The notes under the pieces are model-generated. The model saw only the letters and a program-made list of their open reading frames with translations. It searched no databases and was not told the origin of the DNA. Both the position numbers and the translations under genes were made by a program. This document shows, piece by piece, positions 41,399 through 50,529 of a DNA stretch of 64,000 nt (position 1 is the first letter of the stretch; each line of letters opens with the position of its first letter). The stretch is from Microbacterium sp. zg-B96 (GTDB lineage Bacteria > Actinomycetota > Actinomycetes > Actinomycetales > Microbacteriaceae): positions 2,170,001-2,234,000 of the forward strand of contig NZ_CP126738.1 in the NCBI RefSeq assembly GCF_030246865.1, written 5' to 3'.

Positions 41399-42262
41399 CT
41401 AAGGACGGTGCGTGGCCCGATATGCGCTGGGGCTCAACCCGTGGGTGCGGCGAAACTGCCGGGAGAAGTAGAACGGGTCGGCCATCCCGACCTCGCGCCC
41501 GACCTCGGCCACCGGCAGTTCGGTGGTGTCCAGCAGCCAGCGCGCACGCGCCATCTTCTGCGCCAGGTGATAGGCCAGCACTCCCCCGCCGGTGGCATCG
41601 CGGAACAGCGCGGTCAGGTGCGACGCGGACACGCCCACCATCGCGGCAAGCTCGGGCACCTGCACCCGGGCGTCCACCCGCTCCTCCAGAAATCGGATGG
41701 CGCGCTGCAGCGGCGTGCCTTCCTCCGGCAGCACCCGGTCCACCGCCAGTTGCGTCAACAGCCGCCACGCCATCCCGGACGTCGCGATCAGCCGCGCCGG
41801 GGTGGTGTCGCGCTCCAGCGACGTGGCGATCTCGTCCACCAGCGCGGTGGCCCGGTCGACCGCGCGAAGGGACAGCGTCACGCGATGGGGGCCCACCCCC
41901 GCCGCCTCGAGCAGGTCGGGCACGTCACTGCCACGCACGTGACACCACCAGATCGTCCAGGGATCCTCGGCATCCGCCCCATACGAGTGCGGCATGCCGA
42001 CGGGGATCACGACCGCCGTGGAGCTTCCGATGCGCTGCCGTTCGCCGCCGGCATCCACCCATCCCGTGCCAGCAACGCAGACGATGACGATCGTCTCCTC
42101 GGCGCCGTGCGGGCGACGGCGCCCGTGTTGGAGGGCGCGGGGAAAGTAGCCGACATCGGTCACCAGCATCCGCCGCGTCACGGGGCGCGCCAGCGCGGCC
42201 GCCACCAGCGGGCGCGGCACGACGTTCATCCGCTGATGAAAGAACCCGTCGCGCCGCTCCAT
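41399..42262 (-). CDS. AraC family transcriptional regulator
   Basis: 287 residues. The N-terminal cupin-like sugar-sensing domain (IVIVCVAGTGWVDAGGERQR; AVVIPVGMPHSYGADAEDPW) is followed by two C-terminal helix-turn-helix motifs: VPELAAMVGVSASHLTALFR and VAEVGREVGMADPFYFSRQF. ATG 42260-42262 has a CAGGAT box 6 nt upstream. Lies between GH35 and the divergent DUF5107 gene, making it the probable activator of both arms of this glycan locus. The inducer is unknown. Confidence 0.9.
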   Translation of the reverse strand: MERRDGFFHQRMNVVPRPLVAAALARPVTRRMLVTDVGYFPRALQHGRRRPHGAEETIVIVCVAGTGWVDAGGERQRIGSSTAVVIPVGMPHSYGADAEDPWTIWWCHVRGSDVPDLLEAAGVGPHRVTLSLRAVDRATALVDEIATSLERDTTPARLIATSGMAWRLLTQLAVDRVLPEEGTPLQRAIRFLEERVDARVQVPELAAMVGVSASHLTALFRDATGGGVLAYHLAQKMARARWLLDTTELPVAEVGREVGMADPFYFSRQFRRTHGLSPSAYRATHRP

Positions 42263-42343
42263 CCGTCCATCCTGACACGAGGCATCATCGGATCGTCCAT
42301 ATCCACCGACCGATCCGCCATTGTCGGCACCGGTGGCGCCGCC

Positions 42344-42349
42344 TAGATT
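42344..42349 (+). promoter_or_regulatory. Leaderless -10 box TAGATT
   Basis: TAGATT ends 7 nt before the GTG at 42357, supporting this start for the DUF5107 gene. Confidence 0.6.
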
Positions 42350-42356
42350 CGGCAGG

Positions 42357-45300
42357 GTGACCCGTGACGACGCGCCGAGCCGCATCCACCTGCCCCTCGC
42401 CCCTGCCGACCAGCAGGCGCTTCTCGACGCCGGCGGCGTGGCGTGCTGGAGCGAGCCGGTCGAGATCGACACCTACGAGGCGGGTGAGCCCGACCGGTAC
42501 CCGCTGTTCCTGGACCGCCGGGTGTACCAGGGCTCGAGCGGCCGGGTGTACCCGCTGCCGATGATCGACCACGTCTCCCACGTCAAGCGGGCCCGACTGT
42601 GGCAGGCGATCCACCTCGAGAACGCCACGGTGCGGTTGATGCTGCTGCCCGAGCTGGGCGGTCGCATTCACATCGGCTACGACAAGGTCGCCGGCTATGA
42701 CTTCTTCTACCGCAACAACGTCATCAAGCCCGCCCTGGTGGGGCTCGCCGGTCCCTGGATCTCCGGCGGAGTCGAGTTCAACTGGCCGCAGCACCACCGC
42801 CCCGCGACCTTCCTGCCCGTCGACAGTCGCATCCAGCGCGAGGACGACGGTGCGGTCGTGGTCTGGCACAGCGATCTGGATCCGCTGCAGCGCATGCGGG
42901 GCGTCCACGGCATCCGCTTGCGGCCCGAGTCGTCGCTGATCGAGCTCGAGGCGCGCCTGCACAACCGCACCGACGTGCCGCAGACGTTCCTGTGGTGGGC
43001 CAACGTCGCGGCCCGCTCCCACGAGCGGTATCAGTCGTTCTTTCCCGACGACGTCGCCTGGGTCGCCGATCACGCGCGTCGCGCTGTCACCGCCTTCCCC
43101 CGCGCCGACCGCCCGTACTACGGCGTGGACTACCCGGCGCTGGCGGCCGAGCGAGCGGATGCCGACCGCATCGACGTGTACAGCAACATCCCGGTGCCGA
43201 CGTCGTACATGATCACCGACACTGCGGATGAGTTCTTCGGCGGATACGACCACGCCGCCGACGCCGGGTTCGTGCACTGGGCCGATCGTGCCATCTCCCC
43301 CGGCAAGAAGCAGTGGACGTGGGGCGACGGCGCCATCGGTCGCGCCTGGGATGCCCAGCTGACCGACGACGACGGCCCCTACGTCGAGCTCATGGCCGGG
43401 GTCTACACCGACAACCAGCCCGACTTCGCGTGGCTGGCGCCGGGCGAGACCAAGACGTTCTCGCAGTTCTGGTTCCCGATCCACCGGGTCGGGCCGGTGC
43501 GTCAGGCGACGACGGATGCCGCGGTGTCGCTGACGTCGCACCCCGACGGCGCCCGCGTGGGGATCATCGCGACCCGCCCGGTGCCCGGCGCCGTCGTCAC
43601 CGTCGAGACCGCCGCGGGGGTCGCGGCGCAATGGTCCGCGGACCTCGCGCCGGACGCGCCGCTGCTGCGGACGCTGCCCGTGCCCGAGGCCGAGGTCACG
43701 GCTATCCGCGTGCGCACCGGCGCCGGCGCGGATCTCGTCACCTGGACGCGCCGGGCCGGCACCGCCGCCGAGCCGTGGGTGGCCACCGCCCCGGACGCCG
43801 CGGCCGAGATCCACTCCAGCGACGAGCTGAATCTCACCGCCCAGCACCTGCTGCAGTACCGGCATCCGTCCCGCTCACCCGTGCCGTACCTGCAGGAGGC
43901 GCTGCGCCGAGACCCCGGCGACACCCGCGCGGCGACGGCGCTCGGCGCCTGGCACCTCTCCCGCGGCGGCTACGCCAGCGCGCGGGAACTGCTGCAGACC
44001 GCGGTCGCCCGCCTCACCCGGCGCAACCTCAACCCGCGGGACGGGGAGGCGCACTACCTGCTCGGGCTCGCACTCGAACGCACCGGCGACCACCCCGGCG
44101 CCGACACCGCGTTCGCCACGGCGGCGTGGGTGCACGCTTGGCGTGTCCCGGCGACGCTCGGCCGCGCGCGGCTCGCGCTACGGGCGGACCGTGCCGCCGA
44201 CGCGCTGGCGCTGGCATCCGCCGTCGCCGACGTCCCCGAGGCGGCGCGGCTGCGCGTGCTGGCGCTGCGCCGACTGCACCGCGACGCCGAGGCGGCCACG
44301 GCGCTGGCGGCGCTCGTGGAGGCCGACCCGCTGGATGCCGCGACGCAGGCACTGGCCGGGGAGCGCATCGCCGTCGAGCCGCGTGCGCTGCTGGATGTCG
44401 CCGTCGAGTTCGCCCGCGCGGGGTGCTTCGCCGAAGCCCTCGCCGCGACGGCCGACCCTGCCGCCCCGGCACCCGCGGCGTTCGGCAACCCCGAGCCGAT
44501 GCGCCGGCTGCTGCGAGCGGCCTGGTTCGACCAGGCCGGCGATGAGGCAGCGGCCGCCGGGGAACGCGCCGCCGCCGCGGCATCCGACCCGGCGCTGGCC
44601 TTCCCCGCCGGGCTCGACCAGTTCGACGCGCTCGCCGCGGCGATCACCGCCGAGCCCGGGCATCTGGTTGCGCGTGCCCTGCGCGGCATGTGGCTGCTCG
44701 ACGCCGGCCGGCCCGCGCTCGCCCTGGCGGATCTGCGAGCGGCGACCGCCGCCGGCACCGACGACCCGGTCGCCTGGCGCAACCTGGCGCTGGCGGTCAT
44801 GCAGACCGGCGGCTCGCCCGCCACCGCGGATGCCGCGTATGAACGTGCCCTGATGCTGTCCGACGACGCCCGCCTGGTCTTCGAGCGCGACCTGCTGGCC
44901 CAGGTGCGGAATCTGACGCCGGCCGAGCGTCTGGCGCTGCTGCGGGAGCGGCCCCCGCTGCTGGACGCGCGCGACGACCTGGCGCTCGTGCACGCCACCC
45001 TCCTCCTGGACGTCGATCGCGTCGACGAGGCGTGGGATCTGCTCACCGGGCGCGCGTTCCGCCCGTTCGAGGGCGGCGAGGGACGCGTGATCGCGGCATT
45101 CGACCGCGCGTCGTGCGCGATCGCACGGCGCCTGCTCGACGCCGGCGCCGCGGACGACGCGGCATCCCTCCTCGCCGACGGCCTCGTGCCACCCGCCTCG
45201 CTCGGCGAGGGCCGCCACCCCGCCGAACCGCAGGCCGAACGCCTGGTGCTGCTCGGCGATGCCCGCGCCGCCCGGGATGACCTCGACGGTGCCCGAGAGG

Positions 45301-45614
45301 CGTGGGAGACCGCGTGCGCCGCTACACCGCTGGCCGTCGCCCCGCGCCCCGCGGATGACGCGGACTTCTGGATCGGCACGGCGCACCTGCGTCTGGGCGA
45401 GGTCGATCGGGCGGCAGCGGCTTGGACACGCCTGGAGCAGCGCGCGGCGGAACTGGAGCAGTCCCCGGACGAGGCGGACTACTTCGCCACCTCGCTGCCG
45501 GAGCTGCTGGTGTTCGACGTCGACACGGCCGCGGCCCGCCGCCGCACTGCGACGCGGCTCCGGGAGCTCGCCGGGTTCGGCCGCGCCGCCGGATCGGGAA
45601 GGATCGAGGGATGA
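42357..45614 (+). CDS. DUF5107 domain protein with C-terminal TPR repeats
   Basis: 1085 residues. The N-terminal DUF5107 region has a galactose-mutarotase-like character: VRLMLLPELGGRIHIGYDKV, WISGGVEFNWPQHHRP and ELEARLHNRTDVPQTFLWWA. From about residue 490 the protein is a helical array with TPR units (YLQEALRRDPGDTRAATALG; YLLGLALERTGDHPGADTAF; ALRGMWLLDAGRPALALADL). DUF5107 proteins occur in carbohydrate loci, but their activity is undefined; sugar binding or epimerisation is inferred. No signal peptide. Its stop overlaps the next ATG (4 nt), coupling it to the cellulase-like enzyme. Confidence 0.87.
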   Translation: MTRDDAPSRIHLPLAPADQQALLDAGGVACWSEPVEIDTYEAGEPDRYPLFLDRRVYQGSSGRVYPLPMIDHVSHVKRARLWQAIHLENATVRLMLLPELGGRIHIGYDKVAGYDFFYRNNVIKPALVGLAGPWISGGVEFNWPQHHRPATFLPVDSRIQREDDGAVVVWHSDLDPLQRMRGVHGIRLRPESSLIELEARLHNRTDVPQTFLWWANVAARSHERYQSFFPDDVAWVADHARRAVTAFPRADRPYYGVDYPALAAERADADRIDVYSNIPVPTSYMITDTADEFFGGYDHAADAGFVHWADRAISPGKKQWTWGDGAIGRAWDAQLTDDDGPYVELMAGVYTDNQPDFAWLAPGETKTFSQFWFPIHRVGPVRQATTDAAVSLTSHPDGARVGIIATRPVPGAVVTVETAAGVAAQWSADLAPDAPLLRTLPVPEAEVTAIRVRTGAGADLVTWTRRAGTAAEPWVATAPDAAAEIHSSDELNLTAQHLLQYRHPSRSPVPYLQEALRRDPGDTRAATALGAWHLSRGGYASARELLQTAVARLTRRNLNPRDGEAHYLLGLALERTGDHPGADTAFATAAWVHAWRVPATLGRARLALRADRAADALALASAVADVPEAARLRVLALRRLHRDAEAATALAALVEADPLDAATQALAGERIAVEPRALLDVAVEFARAGCFAEALAATADPAAPAPAAFGNPEPMRRLLRAAWFDQAGDEAAAAGERAAAAASDPALAFPAGLDQFDALAAAITAEPGHLVARALRGMWLLDAGRPALALADLRAATAAGTDDPVAWRNLALAVMQTGGSPATADAAYERALMLSDDARLVFERDLLAQVRNLTPAERLALLRERPPLLDARDDLALVHATLLLDVDRVDEAWDLLTGRAFRPFEGGEGRVIAAFDRASCAIARRLLDAGAADDAASLLADGLVPPASLGEGRHPAEPQAERLVLLGDARAARDDLDGAREAWETACAATPLAVAPRPADDADFWIGTAHLRLGEVDRAAAAWTRLEQRAAELEQSPDEADYFATSLPELLVFDVDTAAARRRTATRLRELAGFGRAAGSGRIEG

Positions 45615-46909
45615 CTGAGCGCTACCTCGGGTCCGCCTCGTTGCCGGTCGACGAATCAGCCCTCACCGGGCCGGTGCCCGCCCATCTGCCGCCGCGGCTC
45701 ACCGTCACGCTGTGGGACTTCTCCTGGTACACCCAGGCCGGTCCGGGGCAGCCGTACGCGGATCTTGAGGCAGCGGTGGCGGATGCCGCATCGCTCGGGT
45801 ACAACGCCATCCGCATCTGTGCGGCACCGTTGCTGCTGTTCGGCGGGCTGGGTCTGGACGACCTCGCCGCCGACCTGGAGATCGAGGGACTCGGCGCCGC
45901 CCCCGACGGCTACTACGGGCAGCGCACGCGCTGGTACGACACCCCCGGCGGCTTCCGGCTGGATCTGCGCGTCCACCTGCTGGCGCTGTTCGACGCTGCC
46001 GCTCGCCACGACATGGTCGTGATCCTCGCCAGCTGGGAGTACCAGCAGTCCCCGGCTTTCGCGGCATCCGCCCGCTGGTTCGACGCGATCGATGCGGTGC
46101 CCTTGGGCGAGCGCTACGACGTGCTGGGCCGGGCATGGCACCGCCTGGTGGCGTGGCTCACCGACCACGGCCACCGCGACCGGATCGCGCTGGTGGAGCT
46201 GCACAACGAGGTCGACTTCTCGATCCTCCCCGACATCATCGACGGCGTCGCCGCCGTCGCCCGGCTGCGCGCAGACCACCCCGACCTGCTCATCACCGCC
46301 AGCTACGGCAAGCCGCCGCACCTGGCGATGCACCGGGTGCCCGAGGTGCTGGGAGCGGCGCAGTGCCACGTGTACTCCTACGGTGTGCTCGACGCGCTGC
46401 AGCAGCGCATCGACATCCGCTCGGAGGGCAGCGCCGACTTCCCCAACGCCGCGCTGCGCGAGCTGCTGCGCGCCGATGCCCCGTCGGTGACGGCGTACGG
46501 TCGGCCGGCGCAGTGGAAGCTGCGGGCCACCGTCATCACCGACCAGATGATCTACGGCTACGACTGGGTCGATCCCGCGGCCTGGGATGACTGGCTCGAT
46601 GACCACTACCCGCCCTACGCCGAGGTCATGCAGCGCGAGGTCGCCTCGCGCGTCATCGCCATCGCGGCCTGGGCGCGGTGGCGCGGGGTGCCCGCGATCG
46701 TCGGTGAGGGCTGGGTGGGCTACACCCCGCTGCACGGCACGTTCGAGGAGGGCGACATCGGACGCGCTCTGGCCGAACACGGCGTGCGCACCGCGCTGGA
46801 TCACGGCATGTGGGGCGTGGTGCTGTGCTCCAACGCCGCGCCGCACCACCCGATGTGGCAACTGCGCGAGTGGCAGCAGCGGCTCAACGCCGAGATCCTC
46901 GCCCGCTGA
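45611..46909 (+). CDS. Cellulase-like (GH5-clan) family protein
   Basis: 432 residues. (beta/alpha)8 pattern with LTVTLWDFSWYTQAGPGQPY at the first strand, AIRICAAPLLLFGG, VILASWEYQQSP, the putative acid/base glutamate in IALVELHNEVDFSIL and putative nucleophile in AIVGEGWVGYTPLHGTFEEG. No secretion signal, so intracellular. Substrate is probably a small glucoside or oligosaccharide imported from plant polymers; not cellulose itself. Coupled to the DUF5107 gene. Confidence 0.82.
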   Translation: MTERYLGSASLPVDESALTGPVPAHLPPRLTVTLWDFSWYTQAGPGQPYADLEAAVADAASLGYNAIRICAAPLLLFGGLGLDDLAADLEIEGLGAAPDGYYGQRTRWYDTPGGFRLDLRVHLLALFDAAARHDMVVILASWEYQQSPAFAASARWFDAIDAVPLGERYDVLGRAWHRLVAWLTDHGHRDRIALVELHNEVDFSILPDIIDGVAAVARLRADHPDLLITASYGKPPHLAMHRVPEVLGAAQCHVYSYGVLDALQQRIDIRSEGSADFPNAALRELLRADAPSVTAYGRPAQWKLRATVITDQMIYGYDWVDPAAWDDWLDDHYPPYAEVMQREVASRVIAIAAWARWRGVPAIVGEGWVGYTPLHGTFEEGDIGRALAEHGVRTALDHGMWGVVLCSNAAPHHPMWQLREWQQRLNAEILAR

Positions 46910-47060
46910 CCCCGTCCTGCCGCACGCTCGCTCGGTCGGCGCATCCGTCCCCACCCCGCCCCGCTCGCGGGGCGTTCGCGACGACCGAAGGCTGGAGAGG
47001 CACCCCCCACCGGGCTCAGTCGTCGCATCCGGCCGCGCCCGCCGCACCGGGAAACGAAAA
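46910..47060. other. Non-coding spacer before the tRNA terminator
   Basis: No gene supported. One GC-rich palindromic patch (CCCCGCTCGCGGGG near 46963) may be a weak terminator for the plus-strand glycan genes. Confidence 0.4.
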
Positions 47061-47080
47061 ATCCCCCGGTTAAGGGGGAT
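47061..47080 (-). terminator. Intrinsic terminator of tRNA-Ala
   Basis: On minus, ATCCCCC and GGGGGAT arms surround TTAACC and are followed by TTTTTCG, a classical stem plus U-run 4 nt after the tRNA CCA end. Confidence 0.85.
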
Positions 47081-47084
47081 TCTC

Positions 47085-47160
47085 TGGTGGACCTGAGGGG
47101 ATTCGAACCCCTGACCTCTTCATTGCGAACGAAGCGCGCTACCAACTGCGCCACAGGCCC
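47085..47160 (-). tRNA. tRNA-Ala (anticodon CGC)
   Basis: 76 nt including an encoded CCA end (47085-47087). The cloverleaf is complete. Acceptor is GGGCCTG/CAGGTCC with G3:U70, the alanine identity element. The D arm is GCGC/GCGC with loop AGTTGGTA. The anticodon stem CTTCG/TGAAG has loop TTCGCAA giving CGC, and the T arm is AGGGG-TTCGAAT-CCCCT. Discriminator A73. Reads GCG codons, abundant in this genome. Confidence 0.96.
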
Positions 47161-47238
47161 GTAAGACTCAGCAACACTATCACGGTCACGGGGCCCTCCC
47201 GAATCGTGGGACCCCCGGCGGATGCCGCGGGAGAGCGG

Positions 47239-48231
47239 TTACTGACCCGACGCGCGGCGCGCGAGCAGGTCGCGCACGTGCGCCTCGATCTCGGCATCGT
47301 CGCTCAGCGCGGCGCGAGCGGCACGGGCCGCTCCGATCGACGGCGGCGCGTCACGCTCGGCGCGTTCGCGCATCGCCTCTTCGCGGGCGGCGCGGCGCAG
47401 TTCGTCCCGCGCGGCGGCCGCGTCGAGTGCGGCAGCGGCACGCGAACCGGACGACGCGGTGAGCGGCCGCGGCAGTTCCCGCGGCGTCCACGCCCGCTCG
47501 TCGGCGAGAGTGACGTCCTGCACCTCGCCGGCAACGCTCTGACGAACCTCGGGGGCGAGCGCGACGGCGACGACACCGCGCGTGCGCACCCGGGCCATGC
47601 GGTCCAGCAACAGAACGCTCACGGCGGCGACCGCGCCACCACACCACAGCATCGCTTGTGCACCGAACAGCACGAGTTCGACCGCGCCCCATCCGGCGAG
47701 CCCCAGGCCGGCGACGCCGATCAGGGTGGTGGTCAGTCGGGCCCGGCGGCGGGCGCGCGCGCGGCGGGCAGCGGGCAGCGCCCGAGCGGCCGCTGCGGCT
47801 GCCTGTGCGCGTTCGCGTGCGGCTGCCGTCTCGGCACGGGCGGCCTCGGCCTGGGCGCGAGCCTGCTCACGGGCGAGGACGGCATCGTGACGTGCCTGCT
47901 CGCGGGCGAGCGCGGCATCGGTGCGTGCCTTCTCCTTGGCGACGGCGAGTTCGGTGCGGGCCACCTCGAGGGCTGCCTGTTCGCGCTCGGCCAGCGCCTG
48001 GCGGGCAAGGCGCTGCTGGGCCATCGCGGTGCGGGCGTTGAGTTCGAGGTGCACCTCTTGCGGCGTCTCGCTGGTCTCGGCGAGAACGCGCAGGGCACGG
48101 TTGAGGCGCACGGCGTTGCGCTCGGCGGCCTCGTACTGGTGGCGGCTGTGCCACGACGGCAGCAGGTACACCAGCCACAGCACGACCGCCACTGCGACGA
48201 TCACACCGCCGCCCAATACCTGCCCACCCAT
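47239..48231 (-). CDS. Membrane-anchored coiled-coil protein, unknown function
   Basis: 330 residues. An N-terminal transmembrane helix (GGGVIVAVAVVLWLVYLLPS) is followed by a long Ala/Glu/Arg-rich coiled coil (about residues 50-155, e.g. TELAVAKEKARTDAALAREQ). Two more helices lie around residue 165-205 (TTLIGVAGLGLAGWGAVELV and the next), and a charged cytosolic tail ends in DDAEIEAHVRDLLARR. ATG 48231 is preceded at 6 nt by TACCGT. Similar proteins are common in Microbacteriaceae; no function is known. Confidence 0.8.
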   Translation of the reverse strand: MGGQVLGGGVIVAVAVVLWLVYLLPSWHSRHQYEAAERNAVRLNRALRVLAETSETPQEVHLELNARTAMAQQRLARQALAEREQAALEVARTELAVAKEKARTDAALAREQARHDAVLAREQARAQAEAARAETAAARERAQAAAAAARALPAARRARARRRARLTTTLIGVAGLGLAGWGAVELVLFGAQAMLWCGGAVAAVSVLLLDRMARVRTRGVVAVALAPEVRQSVAGEVQDVTLADERAWTPRELPRPLTASSGSRAAAALDAAAARDELRRAAREEAMRERAERDAPPSIGAARAARAALSDDAEIEAHVRDLLARRASGQ

Positions 48232-48237
48232 GGCCCT

Positions 48238-48243
48238 ACGGTA
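48238..48243 (-). promoter_or_regulatory. Leaderless -10 box TACCGT
   Basis: TACCGT on minus ends 6 nt before the ATG at 48231. Confidence 0.55.
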
Positions 48244-48314
48244 TGGGACAGCGGGCTCGACATCCCGCACATGTGCGCGTGTCGCACTCTGAACTTCAAC
48301 CAGAGGGTGAAAGT

Positions 48315-48941
48315 TCAGGCCGGAAGGCGGTCCGAGGGCGGAATCGCCGCGGCATCCTGGGGCGCAGCCCCGGCCACCCAGCGCCGCAGCACGCCGTCCG
48401 GGACGTCTTCACGCACCAGCGCGAACGCGTAATGGTCGCGCCAGTCGCCGTCGATGTGGATGAACCGCTTGCGCAGCCCCTCGTACCGGAACCCCAGCTT
48501 CTCCACCACCCGCAGGCTCGCGTGGTTCTCGGGGCGGATGCAGATCTCCATGCGGTGCAGACCCAGCTGCGTGAAGGCGACATCGGTGGCCAGCGCGACG
48601 GAGGTGGGGGTGATGTCCCGCCCGGCGAAGCGCTTGCTGACCCAGTAGCCGATCGTGGCCGATGACAGCGATCCGCGGGCGATGCCCCAGACGTTCAGCT
48701 GCCCGGCGACCTCGCCTTCGTACTCCATGACGAACGGCACGCCGAGCCCGTCACGATACTGCTGCAGCAGCCGGCGCACGCCCAGACGCATGTCGAACGA
48801 CGCCGGCCCGTCGGGGCTGGTGGCCTCCCACTGACGCAGCCAGGACCGATTGGTCATCAGCTCGTGCTGCAGCACTCGTGCGTCACGCGGACGCACGATA
48901 CGGATCGAGACGGGGCCGTGCTCGCGAGGTGACAGTTCCAC
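48315..48941 (-). CDS. GNAT N-acetyltransferase, RimJ/RimL-like
   Basis: 208 residues. Acetyl-CoA fold with YEGEVAGQLNVWGIARGSLS, SSATIGYWVSKRFAGRDITP and LGLHRMEICIRPENHASLRV followed by VEKLGFRYEGLRKRFIHIDG, the classic RimJ/L C-terminal pattern. Likely acetylates ribosomal-protein N-termini or other amines. Lies 20 nt after galU on the same strand and may be cotranscribed with it. Confidence 0.9.
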   Translation of the reverse strand: MELSPREHGPVSIRIVRPRDARVLQHELMTNRSWLRQWEATSPDGPASFDMRLGVRRLLQQYRDGLGVPFVMEYEGEVAGQLNVWGIARGSLSSATIGYWVSKRFAGRDITPTSVALATDVAFTQLGLHRMEICIRPENHASLRVVEKLGFRYEGLRKRFIHIDGDWRDHYAFALVREDVPDGVLRRWVAGAAPQDAAAIPPSDRLPA

Positions 48942-48961
48942 GCATCCCCCTCGGCGCGGCG

Positions 48962-49846
48962 TCAGAGCGTCGCCGCGAAGTCCTTCAGCCAGGGACGCAG
49001 CTCCGGACCGAGGTCGTCCCGGTCGCTGGCCAGCTGCACGATGGCCTTGATGTAGTCCACTCTATCGCCGGTGTCGTAGCGACGCCCGCGGAAGACGACG
49101 CCGCGCACACCGGGGCCGTTGGGGTCGGCGGCCAGCTCCTGCAGCGCGTCGGTCAGCTGGATCTCCCCGCCCTTGCCCGGCTCGGTGCGCTCGAGGATGT
49201 CGAACACGTTCGGGGCCAGCACGTAGCGGCCGATGACGGCGTAGTTCGAGGGCGCGTCTTCGGCCTGGGGCTTTTCCACCAGACCGGTCACGCGCACGAT
49301 GTCGTCCTGGTCGGTCGGCTCGACCGCGGCGACGCCGTACATGTGGATGTGGGAGGGCTCGACCTCCATGAGCGCCACGATGGCCGCTCCGGTGCGCTCG
49401 TGCTCTTCCATCATGATCGTCAGCAACGGGTCGCGCTCGTCGATCAGGTCATCGCCCAGCAGCACCGCGAACGGGTGATCGCCCACGTGACGGCGGGCCC
49501 GCAGCACGGCGTGCCCCAGTCCCTTCGGGTCGCCCTGGCGCACCATGTGGATGTCGGCGAGGTCGGTGGAGTGCACGACCTTCGACAGCTTGTCGGTGTC
49601 GCCCTTGGCGCGCAGGCGCTCTTCGAGCTCCGGCATCTGGTCGAAGTGGTTGGCGATGTTGTTCTTGTTGCGCCCGATGATGATCAGGACGTCCTGGATG
49701 CCGGCCTGTGTGGCCTCTTCCACGACGTACTGGATCGCCGGCTTGTCGACGACAGGCAGCATCTCCTTCGGCATCGCCTTGGTGGCGGGCAGGAACCGGG
49801 TACCGAGTCCGGCCGCGGGAATGACAGCTTTAAAGGGCAAAGACAT
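48962..49846 (-). CDS. galU: UTP--glucose-1-phosphate uridylyltransferase
   Basis: 294 residues. AVIPAAGLGTRFLPATKAMP and KEMLPVVDKPAIQYVVEEA give the nucleotide loop; LLGDDLIDERDPLL holds the metal aspartate; TGLVEKPQAEDAPSNYAVIG is conserved. Makes UDP-glucose for cell-wall glycans and trehalose/osmoprotection. ATG 49844-49846 has TACACT 7 nt before it. Divergent from the 5-FTHF cyclo-ligase gene with a 67-bp shared promoter region. Confidence 0.95.
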   Translation of the reverse strand: MSLPFKAVIPAAGLGTRFLPATKAMPKEMLPVVDKPAIQYVVEEATQAGIQDVLIIIGRNKNNIANHFDQMPELEERLRAKGDTDKLSKVVHSTDLADIHMVRQGDPKGLGHAVLRARRHVGDHPFAVLLGDDLIDERDPLLTIMMEEHERTGAAIVALMEVEPSHIHMYGVAAVEPTDQDDIVRVTGLVEKPQAEDAPSNYAVIGRYVLAPNVFDILERTEPGKGGEIQLTDALQELAADPNGPGVRGVVFRGRRYDTGDRVDYIKAIVQLASDRDDLGPELRPWLKDFAATL

Positions 49847-49853
49847 GCCGTTC

Positions 49854-49859
49854 AGTGTA
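49854..49859 (-). promoter_or_regulatory. Leaderless -10 box TACACT
   Basis: TACACT on minus ends 7 nt before the galU ATG. Confidence 0.6.
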
Positions 49860-49900
49860 TCCGGGACGCGGCGCGCGACGCGGTGCGCAACCACGCGACC

Positions 49901-49906
49901 TAGAAT
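49901..49906 (+). promoter_or_regulatory. Leaderless -10 box TAGAAT
   Basis: TAGAAT ends 7 nt before the ATG at 49914 of the cyclo-ligase gene. Confidence 0.65.
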
Positions 49907-49913
49907 CAACAGC

Positions 49914-50510
49914 ATGTCCGACGACATCGATGACGCCAAACGTGCGCTGCGTGCAGAGTTGCGCGAGCGTCGTCAGCAGCTGACCGACAAAGCACGTGCC
50001 ACCGCAGAAGAAGGTGTGACGCAGCAGCTCGACGCGCTCGTGGCCCGCACCGGCGTGAGATCGCTGTCCTGCTTCCTCTCGACGCCTACCGAGCCTGGTA
50101 CGCGTGCCTTCGTCAACGCGGCGGTCGAACGCGGCATCCGGGTGCTGCTGCCGGTCACCCGCGTGGACGGTCTGCTGGACTGGGCCGTGGCCACCCTCGA
50201 CGGCGACATCACCGACGGCATGTTCGGCCTGCCCGAACCGGTCGGCGAACTGCTCGGTCCGATCGCCGTCAACGACGTCGATCTGCTCGTCATCCCCGCC
50301 GCCGCCGTCGACCGCAGCGGCATGCGGCTGGGCTGGGGGCGCGGCTACTTCGACAAGACCCTCGGTTCGATGGAACGCTGCCCGCCGGTGTACGCCGTCA
50401 TCTACGACTCGGAACTCATCGACGAGGTCCCCCGCGATGTGCACGATCAGCCGGTCAGCGGCGTCGTCACCCCCACTCAGACCATCGTCCTGTCACACGA
50501 CCGGCACTGA
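49914..50510 (+). CDS. 5-formyltetrahydrofolate cyclo-ligase
   Basis: 198 residues. ATP-dependent conversion of 5-formyl-THF to 5,10-methenyl-THF in folate recycling. N-terminal basic helix AKRALRAELRERRQQLTDKA, FLSTPTEPGTRAFVNAAVER, and the ATP/substrate motif GMRLGWGRGYFDKTLGSM. DLLVIPAAAVD precedes it. Followed after 19 nt by the FmdB-type gene, an arrangement often seen in Actinobacteria. Confidence 0.94.
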   Translation: MSDDIDDAKRALRAELRERRQQLTDKARATAEEGVTQQLDALVARTGVRSLSCFLSTPTEPGTRAFVNAAVERGIRVLLPVTRVDGLLDWAVATLDGDITDGMFGLPEPVGELLGPIAVNDVDLLVIPAAAVDRSGMRLGWGRGYFDKTLGSMERCPPVYAVIYDSELIDEVPRDVHDQPVSGVVTPTQTIVLSHDRH

Positions 50511-50529
50511 CCCACCCGAGGGAATCACC

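Noticed and set aside
45600..47050. Open frames antisense to the cellulase-like gene and around the tRNA
   Set aside because: Shadow frames; the region right of 46909 codes only for tRNA-Ala and its terminator.
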